Counted from the stretch's first letter, positions 34,456 through 43,251 are shown. The stretch is DNA of 64,000 bases from Actinomadura syzygii (GCF_008085905.1 NZ_VSFF01000016.1:240714-304713), one strand, 5' to 3'. Program-made: numbers and translations. Notes: a model not told the origin generated them from the letters alone.

Positions 34456-34675
34456 CTACTCGGTCTGTCCCTGTGGTGGGGTGTCGGGCGTGCCCTGTGC
34501 GGCCAAGGTGGCCTCCACCTCCTCTGCCGAGAGACTGTGCTGCGCCGCTGGAGGACGGGGGGCGGGTTCGAACCCGGCGGCGGCGAAGGCCTCCTCGATC
34601 TCCGCCTCGGTCGGACCCGCCGCGCCGGTGTCGAGGAACCGCAGGTCCGGCGACAGCTCCGGCACGGCCAGGCAC
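34456..34675 (-). pseudogene. C-terminal fragment of an unknown protein
   Basis: About 70 codons on the minus strand (ELSPDLRFLDTGAAGPTEAE, IEEAFAAAGFEPAPRPP, AEEVEATLAAQGTPD) have good coding character and end with a stop at 34456. The 5' side stops at about 34675, where a rightward SIR2-like gene fragment begins. No start codon belongs to this sequence. It is read as the 3' remnant of a gene cut by a rearrangement. Function unknown. Confidence 0.5.
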
Positions 34676-34678
34676 GAG

Positions 34679-35248
34679 GTGTACCGGGTGACCGACCGCG
34701 CCGACAACGCCCTCGGCCAGACCTACCGGTTCATCCTGGACCCGGGCGAGGACCCGCTGATCCGCGAGCTGCTCCTGGACGCCGAGGGCAAGGCCGCCGA
34801 CCTGGTCCGCATGTACCGCGAGTGCTTCCAGGCCGAGCCGACACCCGCCCACCACGCGCTGCGCCGTCTCCGGGACGCCGGGCACCTCATCGGCCCGATC
34901 ATCACCCACAACTTCGACGCGCTCCCCGCCCGAGTCAGCTTGGACGAGGCGTTCGTCCGGTGGTACGACCAGAAGATCCCACCCGTACCGACGCCACAGC
35001 AGGCCCGCGCCCTGCTGGTCATCGGCCTGCACGCCGACCGGCGCGCCGTCCAGGCCCGCGCCAGGGAACGCGGCCTGAAGATCTTCTACGTCGATCCCGA
35101 GGGCCTGATCGAGAACGGCGAATTCCGGTCCTACCCGATTGAGGGTGCGAGGAAAGGCGACATCGTGGTGAAGAGCGCGGCGGTTCCCGCGCTGACCCGG
35201 CTGCTGCGCCTGCTCAATCTCCAGGAGAACCCTCCCCGCCCAGCGTGA
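34679..35248 (+). pseudogene. SIR2-like NAD-dependent deacylase, N-terminus missing
   Basis: The frame encodes the second half of a sirtuin-like fold: PTPAHHALRRLRDAGHLIGP, IITHNFDAL (family: T-Q-N-x-D-x-L), then ALLVIGLHADRRAVQARARE (family: G-T-S-x-x-V) and KIFYVDPEGL. The NAD-binding N-terminus G-A-G-x-S/T is absent; a GTG at 34679 starts after that point, exactly at the junction with the antisense fragment. The usual I-T-Q-N is I-T-H-N here. Without the first part of the Rossmann fold it should not bind NAD. A divergent intact variant cannot be fully ruled out. Confidence 0.55.
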
Positions 35249-35268
35249 TGGCCTTAGCGTTTCCGCCC

Positions 35269-36099
35269 ATGAGCATCCTGATCGTGGGCGGAAACGGTCA
35301 CCTGGGCCGCCGCGTCGTCCGGCAAGCGGTCGCGGCCGGACACACCGTGGCGGCCACCTACGCCAGCCGCCCCGGCGACGCCTCCGTCCACTGGCTGCCC
35401 GTCGACCTGCGCGTCCCCGACCAGATCGCCGCCGCCCTCACCGCCGCACGCCCGTCGGTCGTGATCAACGTTGCGGTCCGGGCAGCCGACTGGGCCACCA
35501 CAGCCGACGGAGCCGCCCGCCTGGCCGCCATGATCGGCGACCACGAGTGCCGCCTGGTGCACGTCTCCAGTGACGCCGTCTTCTCCGGCAGCGACGTTCA
35601 CTACGACGAGGACGCCCTCCCCGACCCCGTCACCCCCTACGGCGCTGCGAAGGCCGCCGCCGAAACGGCGATCCGCGCGCTCACCCCCTCAGCGGTCATC
35701 GCCCGCACCTCCCTGATCATCGGAGACGGGGACTCCAAACACGAGACCCTCGTCCGCGATCTCGCGACCGGGCAGCGCGAGGGTGAACTGTTCGTCGACG
35801 ACATCCGCTGCCCGGTCCACGCCGACGACCTCGCAGCTGCCCTCCTGGAGATCACCGCCACCGACATTGCCGGGACCGTCCATCTCGCCGGAGTGGACGC
35901 GGTCAGCCGACATGAACTCGGCGTTCTCCTCGCCCGCCGCGACGGAATCGACCCGGGCCTGCTACGGCCTGGCCGCCGCGCCGACTCAGCAAGGCCAGGC
36001 GCGCTGGACATCCGCCTCGACGGGACACGCACGCAGAAAGAACTCACCACCCGCCTACGAGGCGCGCATGAGTTCCTCACATCGGCCCAGAACTGCTGA
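35269..36099 (+). CDS. NAD(P)-binding SDR, RmlD-like sugar-nucleotide reductase family
   Basis: The 276-residue protein has the dinucleotide motif ILIVGGNGHLGRRVVRQA, VHVSSDAVFSG (the catalytic Ser-Asp region) and the Y-x-x-x-K motif in PYGAAKAAAETAIRAL. It resembles dTDP-4-dehydrorhamnose reductase-like proteins that are not always sugar enzymes. ATG 35269 fits the fold. TAGCGT 8 bases upstream may be a -10 box for a leaderless message. It stands alone between gene fragments. Confidence 0.88.
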   Translation: MSILIVGGNGHLGRRVVRQAVAAGHTVAATYASRPGDASVHWLPVDLRVPDQIAAALTAARPSVVINVAVRAADWATTADGAARLAAMIGDHECRLVHVSSDAVFSGSDVHYDEDALPDPVTPYGAAKAAAETAIRALTPSAVIARTSLIIGDGDSKHETLVRDLATGQREGELFVDDIRCPVHADDLAAALLEITATDIAGTVHLAGVDAVSRHELGVLLARRDGIDPGLLRPGRRADSARPGALDIRLDGTRTQKELTTRLRGAHEFLTSAQNC

Positions 36100-36248
36100 A
36101 GCTAGGAGCGCCGATGCCGGGCGACAGCCTCGGCAAGGTCCCTGAACAGCTCGCCCAGGCATCGCTCATGACAGCCGCGCCCACCAGCTCGATGTCGGCG
36201 CGGTGCTCGGCCTTGGTCCCCCCCGCGCAACCAACTGAGAGCCCGCCG

Positions 36249-36509
36249 ATGACCGCCGCCCCGACCTCCGGCTTCTCCGCCTTCGCCTTGGAGCCCTTCC
36301 CCGAACTCCAGCCAGGCGACGACCTGGCGGGCACCATCACCGACGTTCTCACCCGCACCGGCACCGAGCTGAAGGACGGGGACGTAGTGGTAGTGGCCTC
36401 TAAGGTCGTGAGCATCGCGGAGAAGCGGTACGTCGGTACGATGACCCGGCACAGCGCACGACCCGCCGCAACCGCGAGAACCGCTACTTGGGGTCGGCGT
36501 AGGGGTTGA
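36249..36509 (+). pseudogene. N-terminal fragment of a coenzyme F420:L-glutamate ligase
   Basis: The frame from ATG 36249 reads FALEPFPELQPGDDLAGTIT then GDVVVVASKVVSIAEKRYV, which matches the first 60 residues of CofE/FbiB-type F420-0 gamma-glutamyl ligase. After about 36440 the match ends, with Arg/Thr-rich readthrough to a stop at 36509. The rest of the ligase (about 200 residues) is absent. A true functional copy is presumably elsewhere in the genome. Confidence 0.65.
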
Positions 36510-36700
36510 CCTCGGCGTAAACCTCGTCGGCCTCGGTCATGTCGAACCCCTCCTCCCACTGGCCGGTGTCGGGCCAATTCCCCGGGCCGCCGGACCGGAA
36601 CCGGGAGCCCCACCGCGGCTCGGCGACGTTCCAGGCGTGCGACTCGGGCTGGTCGACGTGGATCGTGTCGATGTTCAGCGATCCTTCCCACCAGCGGTTC
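36484..36700 (-). pseudogene. C-terminal fragment of an unknown protein
   Basis: About 65 codons (RPNRWWEGSLNIDTIHVDQP, HAWNVAEPRWGSRFRS, MTEADEVYAEVNPYADP) form a coherent protein end with a stop at 36484. Upstream the sequence becomes Ala/Arg-rich and no start belongs to it. It meets the truncated F420 ligase fragment head on, so both were probably cut by the same rearrangement. No family recognised. Confidence 0.45.
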
Positions 36701-36879
36701 GGGCGCGTGGCCGGAGCGGGCAGGAGTATGCCGCTTGGGTCACCGCGCCGATGCGCGACGGCTTCGGCCTCGACGGGAGGCAAAGTACTCCCGCGTTCTA
36801 GGCGGGGGGACCTTGCCTGCGGTGGGGAAGACGGGCCGCGCGGCGCGTGTTGGCGGGGCGCGGCCCGATGTTCCCCGGG

Positions 36880-37530
36880 TCAGCGTGCGGGGCACTTCTT
36901 CCAGGCGAAGTGGTAGATGGTCTTGACGCTGCCGTCGGCCGAGTCGAAGGCCATGAAGCTGGTCTTGGACTTGTCGGAGCCGGGGGTCACGCGGAGCTCG
37001 GTGTTGATGTTGAAGTTGCGGTCCTCGCCGCAGGGCTTCCAGACCAGTTCGGCCAAGTCCGTGCGGTCGGTGAACTGCCAGTTGTTGGAGTACCTGCCCT
37101 TGATCGTGTGGCCGATGGGCGTGGTCTGGGACATGCCCTGGTGGTAGTAGCTGGCCTGCTCTAGGCCGGTGGCGCCGCTGGCCAGGTTGGCGTAGCCGCG
37201 GTAGTCGGCGCTGGCGATCGCGTAGGTGAAGCCCTGCGGGATGTGGACGGCCAGGCTGAGCTGGCAGTTCTTACGCATGTCGGTCGGGTTGGAGTTCCCG
37301 CCTGCCTGGGCCAGGTAGTCGCTGTAGGTGACGGTGAAGGCGGTGTTATCGCTGGACGGGGCCACAGCGGCGGTCCCGGCGCGGCAGCCGGAGCCGTTCA
37401 CCGTGAGCACGTTCATGGTGATGTTGCCGGGGGGCGGCGGGTCCGCCGCGGCCGACGCCGATGGCGCCAGGCCCGCGGTCAGTGCCAGGCCCGACAGGCA
37501 GGCAGCCGAAATTGTCATCCCATTACGCAT
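36880..37530 (-). CDS. Secreted DUF4360 protein
   Basis: The 216-residue protein begins with a signal peptide (SAACLSGLALTAGLAPSASA) and then the DUF4360 pattern NVLTVNGSGCRAGTAAVAPS, FTVTYSDYLAQAGG, RKNCQLSLAVHIPQGFTYA, SADYRGYANLASG and a final HFAWKKC. Six conserved cysteines probably form disulfides. DUF4360 proteins are secreted in actinobacteria and fungi and their role is unknown. GGAAGGAGAACGATCC precedes the ATG. A paralogue lies 36 bp upstream in the same direction. Confidence 0.88.
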   Translation of the reverse strand: MRNGMTISAACLSGLALTAGLAPSASAAADPPPPGNITMNVLTVNGSGCRAGTAAVAPSSDNTAFTVTYSDYLAQAGGNSNPTDMRKNCQLSLAVHIPQGFTYAIASADYRGYANLASGATGLEQASYYHQGMSQTTPIGHTIKGRYSNNWQFTDRTDLAELVWKPCGEDRNFNINTELRVTPGSDKSKTSFMAFDSADGSVKTIYHFAWKKCPAR

Positions 37531-37566
37531 GGATCGTTCTCCTTCCGGGAGGGGGTTATGGGGTTG

Positions 37567-38217
37567 CTAGCACTTCTTCCAGGCGAAGTGGTAGGTCGTC
37601 TTGATGGTGCCGTCGGTGGAGTCCATGGCGATGAAGCTGGTCTTGGACGCGTCCGAAGTATCCTTGTCGACACGCAACTCGGTGTTGATGTTGAAGTTGC
37701 GTTCCTCGCCGCACTTCTTCCAGATGAGCTGGGCGACCGGCACTTTGTCGGTAAACTGCCAATTGTCGTCCAGCGGGCCCGGGAGTGAGTGCGTGATCGC
37801 GCCGGTCTGGGAGTTGCCCTGGAAGTAGTAGCTGGCTTTCTGGGTGCCCTTGGCACCCTTGGCCAGGTTGGCGTATCCGCGGTAGTCGGTCTGCGAGATG
37901 GCGTAGGTGAAGCCTTGCGGAACGTGGACCCTCATGGCGATCTGGCAGTTCTTACGGAAGTCGGTGGGCTTGGTCGAACCGCCGGCCTGGGCCATATAGT
38001 CGCTGTAGGTGACGGTGAAGGCTTCCTTGTCGGCCGAGATGGCGACCGCGGCGGTGCCGATCGGACAGCCGGAGCCGTTGACGGTGGCGATTTCGACCGT
38101 GACGCCATTGGGGCCAGGTACGAGCAGAGGCGTGGACGCGGCCGCGGGGGCGGCCGACGCGGCGGTCAGGGCTGCTGCGGCCGCTGCCGCAGCGGAAACC
38201 GCGATGCCTTTACGCAT
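37567..38217 (-). CDS. Secreted DUF4360 protein (paralogue)
   Basis: The 216-residue protein begins with an Ala-rich signal peptide (MRKGIAVSAAAAAAAALTAA) and the same core as its neighbour (EIATVNGSGCPIGTAAVAIS, SDYMAQAGGSTKPTDFRKNC, HFAWKKC at the end), with about 60% identity by eye. The ATG at 38217 follows AAGAGGAATCCC; an extension to 38364 is rejected because it adds non-secretory sequence. The pair probably arose by tandem duplication and shares one promoter, in the AT-rich 38.2-38.5 kb region. Confidence 0.88.
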   Translation of the reverse strand: MRKGIAVSAAAAAAAALTAASAAPAAASTPLLVPGPNGVTVEIATVNGSGCPIGTAAVAISADKEAFTVTYSDYMAQAGGSTKPTDFRKNCQIAMRVHVPQGFTYAISQTDYRGYANLAKGAKGTQKASYYFQGNSQTGAITHSLPGPLDDNWQFTDKVPVAQLIWKKCGEERNFNINTELRVDKDTSDASKTSFIAMDSTDGTIKTTYHFAWKKC

Positions 38218-38480
38218 GGGATTCCTCTTCGCTGGGAATGGGCGCTTTCTTCGGGGATCGAAGAGGCGGATGCCCGGAAATATGGCTTCAATCAGCGGCG
38301 CCACTGGCGGGGCATGGTTCCGGAGGCGTGAAGGGAGCGTAACTATCGAATTCGAAACAGTCAATCACTGATTTTTAACTCTTCTTTACCTGGATGTTTT
38401 CAACGGACTGGCATGCAGATTTCCATCTGATCACCGATAATCGAATAAACAGTTGAAATTTCAATGGCGATCGTTCCGCT
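38218..38480 (-). promoter_or_regulatory. AT-rich region upstream of the DUF4360 pair
   Basis: The stretch 38335-38470 is markedly AT-rich compared with the window (runs such as TGATTTTTAACTCTTC and AATAAACAGTTGAAATTTC). It lies directly upstream of the two secreted-protein genes and probably carries their promoter and regulator sites. No single -10/-35 pair can be fixed by eye. Confidence 0.5.
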
Positions 38481-38769
38481 GGAAACGTTCGCCGCGCGAG
38501 AGGGATTCGGACTGGGGCGGGGCGGTCACGACATGTCACAGTGATCGCGCCACAGGGGCCGTGTACGGCGGAGGATTCCGGCGGGCTCATCCGGAGTGGG
38601 CGGCTGAAGTCCAGGTCGCTTTCGGGTTGGACCGCCGGACAGCGAAAGCCGTCCGTGTCCGTAGCGCATCCGTGTCCGCTCGACCCGGCTAGCGCCGCCA
38701 CGATGGCCTCCGGAATCCACCGACTCGCCGAGGCGCCCGTCGCGCGAGAACACCATCGGGCAGCACCGC

Positions 38770-39429
38770 GTGGACCAGGACAATCCCGACCTCGGGTTGA
38801 ACCTCGCCAACTACCTGGAGGGCGGCTGGGACTGGGTCCACACGGTCGCGAGCGATCCGCGTGTCGAGCACCTCCTGCAGGAGGACGTCGAGGACTGCTG
38901 GATCCGCGTCTGCCCTCTCGACCGGCTCGCCGAGCGCGTCCCCGGTCTCGCCGGCGCCGTCACCGCCGACCCCGACCTGGACGACGGCTCACCGCTGGTC
39001 TGGCCGGCCATGACCCAGTTCGCCCTCATCCTCGACCAGCCCGCCCATGTCGAGGAGATCCACGGCGAGATCGAGCACCTGTCCCGCACCGTCGACCTCC
39101 GCAAGACCCTGGACGCGGCGCAAGCGACCGGCCGCCACGCCCTGGGCTTCTCCCTCGACAGCAACCCCGGCGGCGACGTCCTCATCTCCCTGGTCGGCAT
39201 GATGACCGGCATCGACCTCGACGCCGAACTAAACGCGCTCATCCAGGTCCTCACCGGTGCCGGATACCAGGTGACCCCCGACACCCAGGACGAGCCCTGC
39301 ACCAGCGTCACCGCCCGCCGCCCGCCGCCCGACCACCTGACCGGCACGGGCATGTCGGCATCCCCGGCCGGCACCTTGCGAGCGGGGTCGTGGAAGGGCC
39401 GAGCCCGGTGCCGAGCTCGGCGCGGGTGA
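38770..39429 (+). CDS. Hypothetical protein, about 219 aa
   Basis: From a GTG at 38770 the protein reads NLANYLEGGWDWVHTVASDP, VEHLLQEDVEDCWIRVCPLD, PAHVEEIHGEIEHLSRTVDL and LISLVGMMTGIDLDAELNAL, an acidic, largely helical protein with consistent codon use. The last 40 residues become Arg-rich and lie close to the convergent gene, so a frameshift near the end may have extended it. No family recognised; no signal peptide. Confidence 0.55.
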   Translation: MDQDNPDLGLNLANYLEGGWDWVHTVASDPRVEHLLQEDVEDCWIRVCPLDRLAERVPGLAGAVTADPDLDDGSPLVWPAMTQFALILDQPAHVEEIHGEIEHLSRTVDLRKTLDAAQATGRHALGFSLDSNPGGDVLISLVGMMTGIDLDAELNALIQVLTGAGYQVTPDTQDEPCTSVTARRPPPDHLTGTGMSASPAGTLRAGSWKGRARCRARRG

Positions 39430-39446
39430 AGGCGGAGCGGCAGATC

Positions 39447-39941
39447 TCAGCCGATGTGCGCACACGGCGGGTGCTGCCGGTAACCACCGGGCACGCCAAC
39501 GCCGACCACGTCCCAGAACGCCTTCGACTCGGCGAAGTGCCCACCGAGGGTGTGCCAGGCCAGGCCCGGCTGCTCTTGCCGGAGCGCGGCCAGCCCGGCG
39601 CTGGCCAGCCCGCACCGCTGGTACTCCAGCAGCGTGTAGGGCTGTTCGACCCAGCCCCGCTGGCACCGGCGGCAGACCTGGTAATCGACCGCGAACACGA
39701 ACTCGGCCTCATCCTCCAGGCGGGCGGCGCGCTGGCGCCATCCGGGCCGCTCAGCCGAAACCGTGTCCTGCCACGGCGTCTCCAGCTCGGGCACGATCGG
39801 CCAGCCGCGCCGTTGTCCTAGGCGGCCCCGGCTCGCCCACCGCAGAAACTCGCGCCAGGGCTCCCGCCCCGATACTCGCCCAACCTGGTCAGCCTGTCCG
39901 GCGAGCTGCCGCGCCGCCCGCCTCCCGCCGTCAACCGCCAC
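39447..39941 (-). CDS. Hypothetical protein with CxxC and GNAT-like tail
   Basis: The 164-residue reading is Arg-rich for its first 40 residues and then ordered: EAEFVFAVDYQVCRRCQRGW, LLEYQRCGLASAGLAALRQE, LAWHTLGGHFAESKAFWDVV. The C-R-R-C pair could bind zinc, and the AGLAALR...GGHF...FWDVVG part is reminiscent of an acetyltransferase acyl-CoA-binding end. Actinomycete proteins with this tail appear to be common but I cannot name the family. The start at 39941 is uncertain. Confidence 0.5.
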   Translation of the reverse strand: MAVDGGRRAARQLAGQADQVGRVSGREPWREFLRWASRGRLGQRRGWPIVPELETPWQDTVSAERPGWRQRAARLEDEAEFVFAVDYQVCRRCQRGWVEQPYTLLEYQRCGLASAGLAALRQEQPGLAWHTLGGHFAESKAFWDVVGVGVPGGYRQHPPCAHIG

Positions 39942-39959
39942 CCCACCATGGTGCCCCCG

Positions 39960-40151
39960 AAGACCCCAGCTGGAGACTAGGCGAGCCGCTCGCCCATCTC
40001 ATCCACCGTCACCAGTGCCCGCAGGGCGCGCCGCCGCGCCTGGACGACGCCGGGCCGGCTGTCAGCGGGCACCTCCGCCGCCTACTCACCGAGCCCTCCC
40101 AGAAGATCACGCACACCATGCCGTCACCACGGCGCGCGCGGCTGACGACGG
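39960..40151. other. Gap without a recognisable gene
   Basis: About 190 bp between two minus-strand genes. A short + frame (DDAGPAVSGHLRRLLTEPSQ) has coding-like composition but no start or family. Nothing firm is seen. Confidence 0.3.
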
Positions 40152-40814
40152 TCACCGGCCTGCGTAGCGGGCGGTGTTGTCCAGGCGGGTGGTGAAGCCG
40201 CCCGCGATGTCGCGGGTGAGCAGCAGCAGCGGTTCGACGGCGGTCAGGTCGGGGGTGTCGGTGATACCGCCGATCTTGCGGGTGGCGGTGACGGCGATGA
40301 GGTCGCCGCCGCGGGTGAGGTCGTCGAGGTAGGCGGTGTTGCGCCAGCCGCGTTCGCCGTTCAGCAGACATTTGGCGGCGCCGAGGACGCCGAGGGTCAG
40401 GCAGCCGCCGAGGAGGATCACGGTGGTGCCCTGGTCGAGGATCAGGCGGGTGATGACGGTGAGGTCCGCGAGCAGTTCGCCCTCCGGCGCCCACAGGGGG
40501 GCCAGGCGGAGGTCGCCGTGGCTGGGGAAGGCGATGGCCGGCTCCGGCGGCGGGGTGAAGCGGTAAGGCAGGTGGGGGCCGAACTCGGCGTAGGCGGTGT
40601 TGCGGTCGGGGGCGCCGAGGATGACCAGGCTGTCGGGTTCGGCGTTGTAGTACTCGCCGGGGTGGAAGTCGCGGATGGTCGCGGCCGGGAAGTTCCGGGC
40701 GAGGTGGACGCGGACGTAGATCAGGGCGTCGAGGTCGGCGAAGCCCGCGTAGCGGGCGTACAGCGGGTCGCCCGCGCGTTGGCGTGGCTGGTCAGGGAGG
40801 GCGGAGCTGACCAT
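40152..40814 (-). CDS. Conserved-looking hypothetical protein, 220 aa
   Basis: The protein starts MVSSALPDQPRQRAGDPLYA and has ordered segments VRVHLARNFPAATIRDFHPG, SLVILGAPDRNTAYAEFGPH and a hydrophobic TTVILLGGCLTLGVLGAAKC, followed by GDLIAVTATRKIGGI. The pattern (LVILGAPDRN then a Gly-rich strand-helix) resembles C-terminal effector-type domains seen in actinomycete regulatory proteins that report on 'missing' nucleotide or ligand binding, but I cannot name it. A reading to 40886 adds a Phe/Arg-rich start and is less likely. It is divergent from the recombinase gene. Confidence 0.55.
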   Translation of the reverse strand: MVSSALPDQPRQRAGDPLYARYAGFADLDALIYVRVHLARNFPAATIRDFHPGEYYNAEPDSLVILGAPDRNTAYAEFGPHLPYRFTPPPEPAIAFPSHGDLRLAPLWAPEGELLADLTVITRLILDQGTTVILLGGCLTLGVLGAAKCLLNGERGWRNTAYLDDLTRGGDLIAVTATRKIGGITDTPDLTAVEPLLLLTRDIAGGFTTRLDNTARYAGR

Positions 40815-41024
40815 GTCCACGCGGGAACAGGGCCGCCAGTCGTCGGCGACCACGAACACCAACAAGAAGCGAAAGAAGAAGCGCAAGCGGTAGGGCGGCG
40901 GTGCGGTGTGGCCGTGATCTCGATCGGCCCCTGGTCGGTCGGCTCGCAGAAATGAACGCGGTTGTGAGAGGCGGCCGACCGCCTTGCGAGTGGTCGCGTC
41001 GCCGCAGGTGGTCGTTCTCGGAAT

Positions 41025-41067
41025 GTCTCGCAGAACATGATGGTTGTGCGAAGGGGTTCTGCGAGAC
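41025..41067 (+). promoter_or_regulatory. 12-bp inverted repeat upstream of the recombinase gene
   Basis: GTCTCGCAGAAC (41025-41036) and GTTCTGCGAGAC (41056-41067) are exact reverse complements separated by 19 bases, ending 8 bases before the recombinase GTG. This may be an operator or part of a recombination (res-like) site. Confidence 0.65.
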
Positions 41068-41074
41068 TGGCGGG

Positions 41075-42046
41075 GTGGAGCTCACACCGGACCAGGCCGC
41101 CGATGCTGTTGAACGTCATGACTGCCCGACGTGTGAGGTGATGGCGCCCTCGCCGTGCCGTACACGTGGCGGGAAGGTCGCCGCCAAGTATCACACCGCG
41201 CGATTCATTCTGGTGCCGGCGTTGCGTGAGCTGCTGGAGGTGCCGGTTCCCGGCGGGCGGTTCCCGGGGCGGCCGTGGCAGGCGCTGCCGCCGGTGGCGG
41301 CCGCCGACCCGGGCCCGGCGGCCGAGCCGATCCGGATCGGGTACGCGCGCTGTTCCACCAAGGGGCAGGAGCTCGACAGCCAGGTGCTCGCGCTGCGCGC
41401 GGCGGGCTGCAGCCGGATCTTCTCCGAGAAGATCTCCACCCGGGTCAGGGTGCGGCCGGAGCTGGAGGCGGCGCTGGGGTTGTGCCGGGACATCAAGTCG
41501 GCCGCGCCCGGGCAGAGCGTCATCTTCACCGTGCACGAGCTCAAGCGGCCCGCCCGCAACGCCGCCGAGCTGATGACGCTCGCGGCCGGGCTGCAGGGGG
41601 CCAGGATCCAGCTGGAGTTGCTGTCGGGGCCGTTGACCGGGATCTACGATCCGAACGGGCTGGGCGCGATGCTGTTCGCCGTGCTAGCGGTGGCCGCGCA
41701 GCTCGACCGCGACTACATCCGCGACAAGACCCTGGAAGGCCAGCAGGCTGCGGCCGCCCGGGGCAACCACGGCGGCCGCCCCAAGGTGATCGATGAGGAC
41801 ATGCTCATCTTCGCGCTGGCGCTGCGCGCCAAGGGCGTCGCCGTCCCCGACATCGCCCAGAAGCTCACCATCAAGACCGGCGCGAACGCGGGCAAGAACC
41901 CCTCGGTCGCCTCGGTCTACCGCGCCCTGGCCGACGCCGACGCCGCCGAGCGGCTCGGCGCGGCCGACGGTCTGGGCGACGACATCGATGAAGGCATGGC
42001 GCTTGCGGGCTGGGATTCTTCAGTGGCGGGCAGCACGAGAGGCTGA
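41075..42046 (+). CDS. Serine recombinase/resolvase with N-terminal zinc-ribbon
   Basis: The 323-residue protein begins with a C-x-x-C...C motif (HDCPTCEVMAPSPCRTRGG) found in actinomycete phage-type proteins, then the resolvase catalytic domain: IGYARCSTKGQELDSQVLAL with the nucleophile Ser at about residue 94, a RPARNAAELMTL segment and AAQLDRDYIRDKTLEGQQAA. A C-terminal region with GNHGGRPKVIDEDM and a predicted DNA-binding helix-turn-helix follows. GTG 41075 is chosen since the upstream frame to 40901 is Arg-rich. It may act at the inverted repeat just upstream. It overlaps no gene and precedes an XRE regulator by 5 bp. Confidence 0.88.
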   Translation: MELTPDQAADAVERHDCPTCEVMAPSPCRTRGGKVAAKYHTARFILVPALRELLEVPVPGGRFPGRPWQALPPVAAADPGPAAEPIRIGYARCSTKGQELDSQVLALRAAGCSRIFSEKISTRVRVRPELEAALGLCRDIKSAAPGQSVIFTVHELKRPARNAAELMTLAAGLQGARIQLELLSGPLTGIYDPNGLGAMLFAVLAVAAQLDRDYIRDKTLEGQQAAAARGNHGGRPKVIDEDMLIFALALRAKGVAVPDIAQKLTIKTGANAGKNPSVASVYRALADADAAERLGAADGLGDDIDEGMALAGWDSSVAGSTRG

Positions 42047-42051
42047 CGATC

Positions 42052-43251
42052 ATGGCTCGGTGGAGTGACTACACGACCGGTGAGCGGATCAAGATCCTGC
42101 GCGGGCCGGGCCTGACCCAGGAACGCCTCGCCGAGGCCGCCGGGCTGTCGGTGGCGACCATCCGCAAGGCCGAACGCGACCTGGGCGTCGGGCTGCCGTC
42201 GCTGCTGCGGATCTCGGCCGCGCTGCACACCGACGTGTCGGTGGTGCTCGGGCAGCAGGAACCACGGCGGGCGATGCGCCGCGACGACCGCGCGATGCTG
42301 CGCGAGCTGTCGCGCGCCGTGCACGACACCGCCGCCGGGGTCGGGACCGACGTTGAACCGGAGCCGGGCGCGGCTGGGGGCCTTGCGGCCGCGTGGGACC
42401 GGTACCGCAGCGGCCAGTTCGCGACGGCGGGCGCCCTCGCCGCGATCGCCATCTGGCACAACGCCGCCGCGCAGCGCGCCGCCCCGGACGGGCGGCAGGC
42501 CGCGATGTTCGTGGTGATGACCGACGCCTACCGGCTGGCATCCTATGTCGCCAACCAGTTCGGCGCCCGCGACCTGGCCTACGCCGCGATCGGGCACGCT
42601 GCCGAGCAGGCCGACCTGGCCGGCGACGACGTGCGCGCTGCGATGGTCGCCTCGGGCAGGTCCTGGATCTACCTGCGCGACGCCCGGCTGGACCAGGCGT
42701 CGGCGACCGCCGAGCGGTCCTACCGGATGATCGAGCCCCGCTACGGCGATCGGGACCTGCCGCTGCTGGCCACCTACGGGTGGCACGTCACGTTCGCTGC
42801 GGTGGTCGCCGCCCGCGACGGCAACATCGCGCTGGCCGATGATCTGCTGTCGCAGGGACACGCGGTCGCCGCCCGGATGGGCCGGGACGTGTCGGTCAAC
42901 GGGACCGCGTTCGGGCCCGCGACCGTGCAGGCCCAGGCCGTCGGCATCCAGGTGTCGACCGGGCGGCCCGCCAAGGCGCTGGAGACCTACGCCGCCATCG
43001 GCGACCAGAGCGTGCTCACCCCGGCCGCGCGTAACCGGCTGATGCTGGACGTCGCACTCGCCCAGTGCGACACCAAACGCTTCGACGACTCCCTGGACAC
43101 CCTTTTGGAGGTGTGCACCGCCCACCCCGACTGGGCCCGCCACCAGGCACTGCCCGATGTGATCGCCCGCCGTGCGGGCCGTGCCAACACCACCACCTCG
43201 CGGTACCGCAAGCTCGCCGCGATCCTGGGCACCTCGCAGGCGATCCGCTGA
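42052..43251 (+). CDS. XRE-family transcriptional regulator with helical C-terminal domain
   Basis: The 399-residue protein has a Cro/C1 helix-turn-helix (RIKILRGPGLTQERLAEAAG then LSVATIRKAERDLG), followed by a long TPR-like domain (AEQADLAGDDVRAAMVASGR, ARLDQASATAERSYRMIEPR). It starts 5 bp after the recombinase gene, so the two are co-transcribed. This suggests that the regulator controls the recombinase or the dioxygenase gene 130 bp downstream; this is inference. Unlike the 19.6 kb regulator, the sensor part shows clear repeats of about 35 residues. Confidence 0.88.
   Translation: MARWSDYTTGERIKILRGPGLTQERLAEAAGLSVATIRKAERDLGVGLPSLLRISAALHTDVSVVLGQQEPRRAMRRDDRAMLRELSRAVHDTAAGVGTDVEPEPGAAGGLAAAWDRYRSGQFATAGALAAIAIWHNAAAQRAAPDGRQAAMFVVMTDAYRLASYVANQFGARDLAYAAIGHAAEQADLAGDDVRAAMVASGRSWIYLRDARLDQASATAERSYRMIEPRYGDRDLPLLATYGWHVTFAAVVAARDGNIALADDLLSQGHAVAARMGRDVSVNGTAFGPATVQAQAVGIQVSTGRPAKALETYAAIGDQSVLTPAARNRLMLDVALAQCDTKRFDDSLDTLLEVCTAHPDWARHQALPDVIARRAGRANTTTSRYRKLAAILGTSQAIR

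Noticed and set aside
33701..35032. 443-codon minus frame over the 34 kb genes
   Set aside because: It includes the reverse of the FER repeats and Pro/Arg-rich sequence, crosses two coding regions with better composition and has no domain.
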